Assembly: GCA_021816665.1 (NCBI GenBank)
Contig: JAKAXI010000166.1
Span: forward strand, 1-5,467
Length of the DNA stretch: 5,467 nucleotides
Origin: Bacillota bacterium
GTDB lineage: Bacteria; Bacillota; Bacilli; Alicyclobacillales; Alicyclobacillaceae
Direction: 5' to 3'
Shown here: piece by piece, positions 1-4,494 of the stretch
How the letters are laid out: each line of letters begins with the position of its first letter
How positions within the stretch are numbered: the stretch's first letter is position 1
The notes under the pieces: generated by a model
Database searches by the model: none
Seen by the model: the letters and a program-made list of their open reading frames with translations, nothing else
What the model was told of the DNA's origin: nothing
Made by a program: the position numbers and the translations under genes

Positions 1-358
1 CCGATCTGATTCGACAATGGTTTACGCCCCGCTCATGTCCCTCTTCCCAGTATAAACGTTCCGCGCCTGCAAAGTGTGCGTGCGCTTCAGGTAGTCTTCC
101 CAGCGCTAAACAAGCATTGCCCAATCCGTGCTGAACGGTTGCCGACTCGATGGCAGACATTTGTATGTCCGCTTTACCCGCTCTTTGATCACATTCATAA
201 GCACGTTCAGCTTGACCCATCTGCAGGTAGACCTTGCCCAAATTTGAATGATCCCAATACATTATGCGCGGCGTGTCGAAACGGCTAGGAATTCTTCTAT
301 TTTTGTCAGCGAGCAGGAGATCACAGAGCGACGCGGAAGTTTGCAGTGCATCAGCAGG
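1..358 (-). CDS. TPR-repeat protein, C-terminal part, partial at the window edge; 5' end unresolved
   Basis: The minus strand is open from about 358 down to position 2 and runs off the left edge, while the matching plus-strand register has several stops. The translation shows tetratricopeptide repeats. From the in-frame ATG at 262, residues 6-28 carry the N-L-G-x-x-Y and A-Y-x(4)-A pattern, residues 45-67 repeat it as L-G-x-x-C, L-G and E-A-x(3)-F-x-x-A, and a third repeat begins near residue 70. TPR-like sequence continues upstream of the ATG, with an A-L-x(6)-L-C-D-L-L helix coded around 355-317, so 262 is probably not the true start. No ribosome binding site precedes any in-frame start. 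The frame remains open into spoIIAA, as an antisense register can by chance. TPR units are protein-interaction scaffolds, common in regulators; which protein this was cannot be told. It may be a gene remnant truncated next to spoIIAA. Confidence 0.6.
223..249 (+). promoter_or_regulatory. Possible sigma-H-type promoter for the spoIIA operon
   Basis: GCAGGTAGA at 223-231 resembles the sigma-H -35 pattern RnAGGAwWW, with AGGT in place of AGGA. It is followed after 11 bases by TTTGAAT at 243-249, which has the exact GAAT core of the -10. In B. subtilis spoIIA is a sigma-H operon, which is why this was sought. A second perfect AGGAATT at 287-293 has no acceptable -10 at the right distance. The match is weak, and the site lies inside the antisense TPR coding. 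Confidence 0.25.
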
Positions 359-361
359 ATT

Positions 362-368
362 AGGAGGG
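362..368 (+). promoter_or_regulatory. spoIIAA ribosome binding site
   Basis: AGGAGGG lies five bases before the TTG at 374. It decides the start of spoIIAA, because the ATG further upstream in the same frame at 248 has no such site and would add 42 residues unlike the family. Confidence 0.85.
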
Positions 369-373
369 AGCGT

Positions 374-724
374 TTGGACGTGGGGATTGAATCGCACTTC
401 ATCGAGGGCGCGGTGCTCGTGCGTCTCCAAGGAGAGCTCGATCATCACGTAGTCGAGCAAATTCGCAACGAGATCGACCAGAAACTGCAGGAAAATCGTT
501 ACCAAGCACTCGTAATCTCGTTTCGCGGAACAGATTTTATGGATAGCTCCGGCCTTGGTCTCATTTTAGGACGGTATCGCACGATGATGCAGCACCAAGG
601 CAAAATGTCGCTTTGTGAAGTCAGTCCGGCGCTGCGACGACTCTTCGAACTGTCCGGCGTCCTCAAAATACTGCCTGTGTTCGACTCTGAGTCAGAAGCA
701 CTTGCAGCAGTGAAGGAGGGCTAG
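374..724 (+). CDS. spoIIAA: Anti-sigma-F factor antagonist SpoIIAA (STAS domain)
   Basis: SpoIIAA is the cytoplasmic anti-anti-sigma factor. When unphosphorylated it binds SpoIIAB and frees sigma-F in the forespore; SpoIIAB inactivates it by phosphorylation, and the phosphatase SpoIIE reverses this. The 116-residue product is a single STAS domain, close to the 117 residues of B. subtilis. The signature R-L-x-G-E-L-D-H-H is at residues 17-25 and M-D-S-S-G-L-G at 56-62. Ser58 corresponds to the phosphorylated serine of B. subtilis. The family pattern S-P-A-L-R-R-L-F-x-x-S-G-V follows near residues 83-95. The TTG start is chosen from its strong ribosome binding site and the family length; the frame is open further upstream to an ATG at 248, but that extension lies over antisense TPR coding. 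The gene is the first of three, and spoIIAB begins seven bases after its stop. Confidence 0.95.
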   Translation: MDVGIESHFIEGAVLVRLQGELDHHVVEQIRNEIDQKLQENRYQALVISFRGTDFMDSSGLGLILGRYRTMMQHQGKMSLCEVSPALRRLFELSGVLKILPVFDSESEALAAVKEG

Positions 725-731
725 ACGACTG

Positions 732-1193
732 ATGGACCAGTCAGGCCAACGAATGCCGCAGAACTATATGCAAATCCAATTTCCCAGCCTGTCCGAGAAT
801 GAGTCGTTTGCAAGAGTTGCGGTCGCTGCATTTGCCGCTCAACTCGACCCGACGATGGAACAGTTGACCGAACTCAAGACCGCTGTATCAGAGGCCGTGA
901 CAAACGCCATCATTCACGGTTATGAGTCAGGTGTGGGGGAAGTCCGGATCTCGTGTGCCATTGTCGACGGGCGGATTGACATCACGGTTGAGGATGAAGG
1001 GGTAGGGATACCCGACTTGGAGCAAGCGCGCCAACCGCTCTATACTTCTCGTCCCGAACTCGAACGCTCAGGGATGGGGATCACGATTATGGAAAGTTTC
1101 GTGGATGAACTACAGATAGAGTCTCGGCCAGGTCAGGGAACACGGGTTGTGATGCGCAAGCAGGTCGCGAAGCCGCCCGTGCTCCACGCATAG
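732..1193 (+). CDS. spoIIAB: Anti-sigma-F factor and serine kinase SpoIIAB
   Basis: SpoIIAB binds sigma-F and holds it inactive, and it uses ATP to phosphorylate SpoIIAA. The 153-residue product has the GHKL (HATPase_c) fold. The N box S-E-A-V-T-N is at residues 53-58, with Glu54 and Asn58 as expected catalytic and magnesium-binding residues. The G1 box D-E-G-V-G is at 88-92, and the ATP-lid and G2 stretch E-R-S-G-M-G is at 111-116. The block N-E-S-F-A-R near residue 23 and the block Q-L-D-P-T-M near residue 37 are typical of SpoIIAB rather than general sensor kinases. The ATG at 732 follows AAGGAGGG (713-720) by 11 bases, a little long. In-frame ATGs at 753 and 768 would give a length nearer the 146 residues of B. 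subtilis but have no good ribosome binding site. sigF starts nine bases after the stop, so co-transcription is expected. Confidence 0.96.
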   Translation: MDQSGQRMPQNYMQIQFPSLSENESFARVAVAAFAAQLDPTMEQLTELKTAVSEAVTNAIIHGYESGVGEVRISCAIVDGRIDITVEDEGVGIPDLEQARQPLYTSRPELERSGMGITIMESFVDELQIESRPGQGTRVVMRKQVAKPPVLHA

Positions 1194-1202
1194 GGGTGTC
1201 CT

Positions 1203-1958
1203 ATGGACAATCCGAAGGGGGCGGAGGACCGCTCACAAAAGTTCACGGACGAACAGGTTCGTGGACTGATCGCCGACAGTCAAGCAGGAAATGCAGAGGC
1301 TCGCGACCAATTGGTGCTCGGTAATCAACGCCTGGTATGGGCGGTTGTGCAACGCTTTCTCGGCCGCGGCTACGATGCAGATGACTTGTTTCAAATCGGC
1401 TGTATCGGGTTGATGAAAGCAGTTGACAAATTCGATTTGTCGTACGACGTCAAGTTTTCGACCTACGCGGTCCCAATGATTATCGGCGAAATCCAGCGTT
1501 TTCTCCGCGACGACGGCACGATTAAGGTAAGCCGGACGCTAAAAGAGACCGCAAAGCACATCCGCAGAGCGCGCGATGAACTGGCAAAATCACTCGGAAG
1601 ACAGCCGCATATCAACGAAATTGCGGAGCACCTCGGCATTGAACCCGCCGATGTTGTATTTGCTCAGGAAGCTTTGCGAAGTCCTGCGTCTATCCATGAA
1701 ACGGTGTTTGAGAATGACGGAGATCCCATTTACCTTATGGATCAAATTGCCGACGAAGAGGGGACGCAGTGGTTTGACAAAATTGCGCTACACGAAGTTT
1801 TGAGTCAACTGCCAGAACGCGAGCGATTAATCGTCTATCTGCGTTTCTTTCGCGATAAGACTCAGTCAGATGTTGCGCGCGTACTTGGCATTTCACAAGT
1901 TCAAGTATCACGTCTTGAGAAACGAATATTGCAGTCGATTCGGCGCCAGTTAGAGTGA
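1203..1958 (+). CDS. sigF: Forespore RNA polymerase sigma factor SigF
   Basis: Sigma-F is the first compartment-specific sigma factor of sporulation. It directs RNA polymerase in the forespore once SpoIIAA releases it from SpoIIAB. The product is 251 residues, against 255 in B. subtilis. Region 2 is seen at about residues 40-105, with D-D-L-F-Q-I-G at 60-66, the K-F-S-T-Y-A core at 84-89 and G-E-I-Q-R-F-L-R at 95-102. Region 3 spans about 110-180. Region 4 carries a helix-turn-helix at about 219-241 with D-V-A-R-V-L-G-I-S-Q-x-Q-V-S-R. The ATG follows AGGGGTG (1192-1198), which overlaps the spoIIAB stop. Sigma-F and sigma-G are close relatives, but the position directly after spoIIAB identifies this gene. 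No terminator is seen after the stop, so read-through into spoVAC is possible. Confidence 0.96.
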   Translation: MDNPKGAEDRSQKFTDEQVRGLIADSQAGNAEARDQLVLGNQRLVWAVVQRFLGRGYDADDLFQIGCIGLMKAVDKFDLSYDVKFSTYAVPMIIGEIQRFLRDDGTIKVSRTLKETAKHIRRARDELAKSLGRQPHINEIAEHLGIEPADVVFAQEALRSPASIHETVFENDGDPIYLMDQIADEEGTQWFDKIALHEVLSQLPERERLIVYLRFFRDKTQSDVARVLGISQVQVSRLEKRILQSIRRQLE

Positions 1959-1976
1959 TTGCGGCGAATCTGTAAC

Positions 1977-2007
1977 TGACTAAGCTAGCCTCCGTCAGGG
2001 CACACTA
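1977..2007 (+). promoter_or_regulatory. Predicted sigma-G-type promoter of the spoVA operon
   Basis: TGACTA at 1977-1982 and CACACTA at 2001-2007 are separated by 18 bases. They match the B. subtilis sigma-G pattern (TGAATA, 17-18 bases, CATACTA) at 5 of 6 and 6 of 7 positions. Transcription would begin near 2013-2015, giving a leader of about 25 bases that contains the spoVAC ribosome binding site. Sigma-G control of spoVA is known in B. subtilis; here it is inferred from sequence only. Confidence 0.65.
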
Positions 2008-2032
2008 TGCCCCGATTCCAACGACGGAGGCT
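1987..2032 (+). repeat. 10-bp inverted repeat that pairs with the spoVAC ribosome binding site
   Basis: AGCCTCCGTC at 1987-1996 is the exact reverse complement of GACGGAGGCT at 2023-2032. The right arm contains the GGAGG (2026-2030) that serves the spoVAC ATG at 2038. The 26-base loop holds a nested five-pair stem, GGGCA (1998-2002) with TGCCC (2008-2012). No T run follows the right arm, so this is not a classical terminator. The left arm lies within the spacer of the predicted sigma-G promoter and would be absent from the message that promoter makes. Confidence 0.75.
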
Positions 2033-2037
2033 GATTC

Positions 2038-2520
2038 ATGGGCACTACAAGCAAACAACAACAAACATCCTACCAGCAGGTTGCGTCCGCACACAATCCG
2101 CCCCGTCCGATCGTCAAAAACACAGTCCGCGCCTTTTTGGTCGGCGGTGTTGTCTGTATGATTGGACAAGCAATTCAATGGCTGTTCATTCGGTACGGAC
2201 ACTTCAGCCAGACTGACGCAGGCAATCCAACTGTAGCTGTTCTCATCCTACTCTCTGTCATTTTCACAGCCTTCGGCGTTTACGACAAGTTTGCGCAGTG
2301 GGCCGGTGCAGGGTCGGCAGTACCTGTAACCGGGTTCGCCAATACAATGGCTTCTGCTGCGATGGAACACCGCAGTGAAGGCTTCGTGGCTGGCATTGGC
2401 GCCAATATGTTCAAACTCGCTGGGCCCGTCGTCGTGTACGGTGTGGTGAGTGCCTTTTTTGTGGCCTTGATCAGATACCTGCTCGCCACGACGATGCATA
2501 TCAAATTGCCGTTAGGCTGA
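2038..2520 (+). CDS. spoVAC: Stage V sporulation protein SpoVAC, membrane channel subunit
   Basis: SpoVAC is an inner-forespore-membrane subunit of the SpoVA complex, which carries calcium-dipicolinic acid into the spore and lets it out at germination; in B. subtilis it has been described as a mechanosensitive channel. The product is 160 residues, against 150 in B. subtilis. A polar N-terminus of about 28 residues precedes hydrophobic segments at about 30-50, 64-82 and 116-150. The family motif between them reads G-V-Y-D-K at 80-84, then A-G-A-G-S-A-V-P-V-T-G-F-A-N near 89-102. The ATG follows GGAGG by seven bases. The gene is a distant paralogue of spoVAE downstream, sharing F-L-V-G-G and the AGAG-VP motif. 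It follows sigF directly; spoVAA and spoVAB, present at this place in B. subtilis, are absent. Confidence 0.95.
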   Translation: MGTTSKQQQTSYQQVASAHNPPRPIVKNTVRAFLVGGVVCMIGQAIQWLFIRYGHFSQTDAGNPTVAVLILLSVIFTAFGVYDKFAQWAGAGSAVPVTGFANTMASAAMEHRSEGFVAGIGANMFKLAGPVVVYGVVSAFFVALIRYLLATTMHIKLPLG

Positions 2521-2542
2521 GAAAACTGCGGCGTTCGATGCT

Positions 2543-2550
2543 GGAGGAGG
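2543..2550 (+). promoter_or_regulatory. spoVAD ribosome binding site
   Basis: GGAGGAGG lies eight bases before the TTG at 2559 and supports that codon as the spoVAD start. There is no ATG or GTG nearby in frame. Confidence 0.8.
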
Positions 2551-2558
2551 TATAGGGA

Positions 2559-3572
2559 TTGCCAAAGCAAGGAAAACAGACTTGGGTCTTTTCACGACCC
2601 GCGCATATCGAATCAGCTGCAACCGTGGCGGGGCGCCTAGAGAGCGAAGGGCCGTTTGGTGCTCTCTACGACATCCAACACGATGACGACCGACTCGGGA
2701 AAGCTACATGGGAGCAAGCCGAACAACAGCTACTGCAAGAAGCTGCACAGACAGTCTTGGCCAAAGCCAATCTCACGGATACAGACGTTGACTTGATGGT
2801 CGGTGGCGACCTCAACGCACAACTGTCGGGCTTTTACTTCGGCACACGTTCGCTGGCGGTTCCGGCGTTTGGTGTATTCTCTGCGTGCGCTTCCATATGC
2901 GAAGCCCTGACCATATCCGCACTTGCCATCGATGGAGGTTACGCCAAACGCACCCTAGTTGGAACCAGTAGCCACAACAGCACGGCTGAGCGACAATTTC
3001 GTTACCCGACTGAGTACGGCATACAAAAACCGCCAACTGCGCAGCGCACGGTTACGGGAGCAGGTATGGCCGTGCTCAGTCAAACGGAAGGAAAGGTCCA
3101 ACTGACGGAAGCGACAGTGGGGCAAGTGACCGATTTTGGGATCCACAGTCCGTGGGAAATGGGCGCTGCGATGGCTCCGGCTGCACATGCTACCATTCGC
3201 GCACATTTGCAGGACACCGGTCGGACGTTCTCGGATTTTGACGCCATCTTTACAGGTGACCTCGGTCGAATTGGATTGTCGATTCTTGAAGATTTATTTC
3301 ACAGGGATGGGATCGCGACCGAACAACGACTGTTTGACTGTGGCGCCGAAATTTATTACTCGTCGCAACCAGAGGTATTCTCTGGGGGCAGTGGCGGGGC
3401 TTGTTGTACGTTGGTGACATTCAGCCATCTGCTGCAGCAGCTGACATCGGGAACGTGGAAACGGGTGCTAGTGTCCGCAACAGGGGCGCTGTTGTCGGCA
3501 GTGACTGCACAGCAACACGAGACCATCCCCTGTATTTCTCACGCGGTTGTGCTGGAACGAAAGGACGGATGA
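2559..3572 (+). CDS. spoVAD: Stage V sporulation protein SpoVAD, dipicolinic-acid-binding thiolase-fold protein
   Basis: SpoVAD is the soluble, membrane-associated subunit of the SpoVA complex. In B. subtilis it binds dipicolinic acid through a thiolase-like fold without known thiolase activity. The 337-residue product nearly equals the 338 of B. subtilis. Cys110 in the block F-G-V-F-S-A-C-A-S (104-112) sits at the thiolase nucleophile position. Other family blocks are D-F-G-I-H-S-P-W-E-M-G-A-A-M-A-P-A-A at 192-209, F-T-G-D-L-G at 231-236 and a glycine-rich G-G-S-G-G-A at 276-281 near the C-terminal catalytic loop. There is no signal peptide or membrane span. The TTG start has a strong ribosome binding site. 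The gene follows spoVAC after 38 bases, and spoVAE begins three bases after its stop. Confidence 0.96.
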   Translation: MPKQGKQTWVFSRPAHIESAATVAGRLESEGPFGALYDIQHDDDRLGKATWEQAEQQLLQEAAQTVLAKANLTDTDVDLMVGGDLNAQLSGFYFGTRSLAVPAFGVFSACASICEALTISALAIDGGYAKRTLVGTSSHNSTAERQFRYPTEYGIQKPPTAQRTVTGAGMAVLSQTEGKVQLTEATVGQVTDFGIHSPWEMGAAMAPAAHATIRAHLQDTGRTFSDFDAIFTGDLGRIGLSILEDLFHRDGIATEQRLFDCGAEIYYSSQPEVFSGGSGGACCTLVTFSHLLQQLTSGTWKRVLVSATGALLSAVTAQQHETIPCISHAVVLERKDG

Positions 3573-3575
3573 GGT

Positions 3576-3938
3576 ATGCAGAGCGGTTGGACTTTCTTGT
3601 GGGCGTTTTTGGTCGGCGGAGGAATTTGCGCTGTCGGTCAAATCATCATGGACAAGTCAAAACTGACACCTGGGCACGTGATGGTCATTCTCGTTGTCGC
3701 TGGCGCAGTACTTGATGGACTTGGCTTGTACGACCCACTCATACGGTTTGCCGGCGCTGGCGCGACCGTCCCGATCACCAGCTTTGGCAACGCTTTGGTG
3801 CACGGAGCGATAACCGAAGCACAAACTCATGGCTGGGTAGGAATTCTGACCGGCATCTTCGAAGTGACGAGTGCTGGAGTGTCCGCAGCCATCGTCTTCG
3901 CTTTTTTGGCATCAGTAGTAGCCAAGCCCCGTGGTTAA
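3576..3938 (+). CDS. spoVAE: Stage V sporulation protein SpoVAE (SpoVAEb type), membrane subunit
   Basis: This is the second integral membrane subunit of the SpoVA dipicolinic acid channel. The product is 120 residues, close to the 116 of B. subtilis SpoVAEb. Hydrophobic segments lie at about 5-25, 33-52 and 86-115. The motif G-L-Y-D-P (50-54) followed by [14 protein letters not shown] (59-72) parallels that of SpoVAC, so the two are likely ancient duplicates; they even share the 14-base string TTTTTGGTCGGCGG (2134-2147 and 3606-3619), coding for F-L-V-G-G. The ATG is three bases after the spoVAD stop, with AAGGA (3561-3565) ten bases ahead, which suggests translational coupling. Neither spoVAEA nor spoVAF follows, so this is the minimal C-D-E set. 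Confidence 0.94.
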   Translation: MQSGWTFLWAFLVGGGICAVGQIIMDKSKLTPGHVMVILVVAGAVLDGLGLYDPLIRFAGAGATVPITSFGNALVHGAITEAQTHGWVGILTGIFEVTSAGVSAAIVFAFLASVVAKPRG

Positions 3939-3952
3939 CGAGATGCGGGGGC
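3926..3952 (+). terminator. Weak GC-rich hairpin across the spoVAE stop
   Basis: CCCCG at 3927-3931 pairs with CGGGG at 3946-3950, and G3926 with C3952 extends the stem if G3951 is bulged. The loop is 14 bases and includes the TAA. There is no T run after it, so intrinsic termination is doubtful. Confidence 0.2.
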
Positions 3953-3975
3953 CCACTCGCTCAACTTCTCTCAAT

Positions 3976-3999
3976 CATACTGTAGGGAGAAACCTACAG
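3976..3999 (+). promoter_or_regulatory. Seven-pair hairpin with an overlapping sporulation-type -10 sequence
   Basis: CTGTAGG at 3980-3986 pairs perfectly with CCTACAG at 3993-3999 around the six-base loop GAGAAA. No T run follows on either strand. CATACTGTA at 3976-3984 fits the sigma-K -10 pattern CATAnnnTA, but the nearest AC upstream (3955-3956) is 19 bases away rather than the usual 16-17. The stem itself is clear. Its role, and the promoter reading, are uncertain. The site lies just ahead of the small gene at 4020. Confidence 0.35.
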
Positions 4000-4019
4000 A
4001 ACTGAGGTGATGACGGGTG

Positions 4020-4148
4020 ATGGGTATTCTGATGTTTTTGCCTCGCCTGTTTCGGTACTTTGGCATGTTCCAGAGCGTTATCGGCTTCGTTCGCCCAATC
4101 TGGCCTAGAATTTCGCAACTGTGGCAGCGCCAACCGGCGGTCGCGTAA
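4020..4148 (+). CDS. Hypothetical 42-residue cationic hydrophobic small protein
   Basis: I do not recognise a family. The ATG at 4020 follows GAGGTGA (4004-4010) by nine bases, a good ribosome binding site. The product is 42 residues, rich in Phe, Leu, Ile and Trp, with five arginines (9, 12, 25, 30 and 37), no lysine and no acidic residue, so its net charge is about +5. It begins M-G-I-L-M-F-L-P-R-L-F-R and has no uninterrupted span long enough for a typical membrane helix. An amphipathic, membrane-surface peptide fits better. Its place 81 bases after spoVAE suggests either the tail of the spoVA transcript or its own sporulation promoter. It could be a chance frame, but the binding site and composition argue otherwise. 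It converges with the minus-strand gene that ends at 4161. Confidence 0.5.
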   Translation: MGILMFLPRLFRYFGMFQSVIGFVRPIWPRISQLWQRQPAVA

Positions 4149-4160
4149 CATCGCGGCCGC

Positions 4161-4316
4161 TCAGCGCCAGCGCGCTGTTCTGCGTCGGCGCATAATTTTG
4201 CGCCAAATTCCGCGAGTGATGAACACAAGCAACAATACCGCAAACAATCCCCACAATAGCTTCTTCAGGAGCGGGAATCGCTGATTGGTTCCCGCTGTCG
4301 TCTGATTCGACACCAC
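4161..4316 (-). CDS. Hypothetical 51-residue single-span membrane protein with arginine-rich tail
   Basis: No family is recognised. The GTG at 4316 is preceded, on the minus strand, by GGGAG (4328-4324) with a seven-base gap; a second GTG at 4313 is an alternative. The 51 residues divide into a polar N-terminus of about 17, then L-K-K, a hydrophobic stretch at about 20-34 (L-L-W-G-L-F-A-V-L-L-L-V-F-I-T), and a basic tail with nine arginines and one lysine in the last sixteen residues. This is a plausible single membrane helix with the arginine tail in the cytoplasm by the positive-inside rule. An overlapping minus-strand frame starting at the ATG at 4342, behind an AGGAGG at 4359-4354, would give a less protein-like product; the membrane profile favours the frame given here. 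Confidence 0.5.
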   Translation of the reverse strand: MVSNQTTAGTNQRFPLLKKLLWGLFAVLLLVFITRGIWRKIMRRRRTARWR

Positions 4317-4494
4317 CCATGTGCTCCCGAGAGCAATGCATCAGTTGGCTGGACCTCCTGTAGGTCATTTCAACCAGTGTACCGAGATCTTCGCCTGCCT
4401 GCCATTGCCACTCTATACCAGTTGCGCTTTACGTCTGCGCGTAGCCACGTTTATACTTAGGCCATTCCACCGGATTGAGGGGCGACCAACTGCG
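4317..4494 (+). other. Divergent intergenic region
   Basis: This region separates the minus-strand small membrane protein from the spermidine-synthase-like gene. It holds a sigma-A-type promoter facing right (4428-4457). It also holds a small stem, GACCT (4352-4356) with AGGTC (4362-4366), which on the minus strand encloses AGGAGG. The plus-strand frame of the downstream gene stays open back to a GTG at 4321, but it crosses the promoter and reads unlike the family, so it is not taken as coding. Confidence 0.5.
4428..4457 (+). promoter_or_regulatory. Probable sigma-A promoter for the spermidine-synthase-like gene
   Basis: TTTACG at 4428-4433 (4 of 6 to TTGACA) and TATACT at 4452-4457 (5 of 6 to TATAAT) are 18 bases apart. 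Transcription would begin near 4464, 31 bases before the ATG at 4495, leaving room for the GAGGGG at 4477-4482. This supports a start at 4495 and vegetative rather than sporulation expression. Confidence 0.5.

Noticed and set aside
287..293. Perfect AGGAATT as the sigma-H -35 of spoIIA
   Set aside because: No GAAT-like -10 occurs 11-14 bases downstream; the pair at 223-249 is better overall.
248..373. N-terminal extension of SpoIIAA by 42 residues from an ATG at 248
   Set aside because: The extension has no ribosome binding site, does not resemble the family, and lies over antisense TPR coding. The TTG at 374 has AGGAGGG at the right distance and gives the family length.
1987..2032. Intrinsic terminator between sigF and spoVAC
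   Set aside because: The stem is strong, but no T run follows it on the plus strand and its right arm is the spoVAC ribosome binding site. Sequestration explains it better.
4162..4177. CAGCGC/GCGCTG hairpin as a bidirectional terminator for the two convergent small genes
   Set aside because: It lies inside the C-terminal codons of the minus-strand gene, and neither side is followed by a T run.
4105..4368. 87-residue minus-strand frame starting at an ATG at 4368
   Set aside because: It overlaps the 51-residue membrane-protein frame, has a weak hydrophobic profile and no protein-like pattern, and no ribosome binding site precedes its ATG at 4368. It stays possible only in the shorter form from the ATG at 4342.
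4321..4494. Longer form of the spermidine-synthase-like protein from a GTG at 4321
   Set aside because: The extra 58 residues cross a good sigma-A promoter, have no visible ribosome binding site and lie over the leader of the minus-strand gene.
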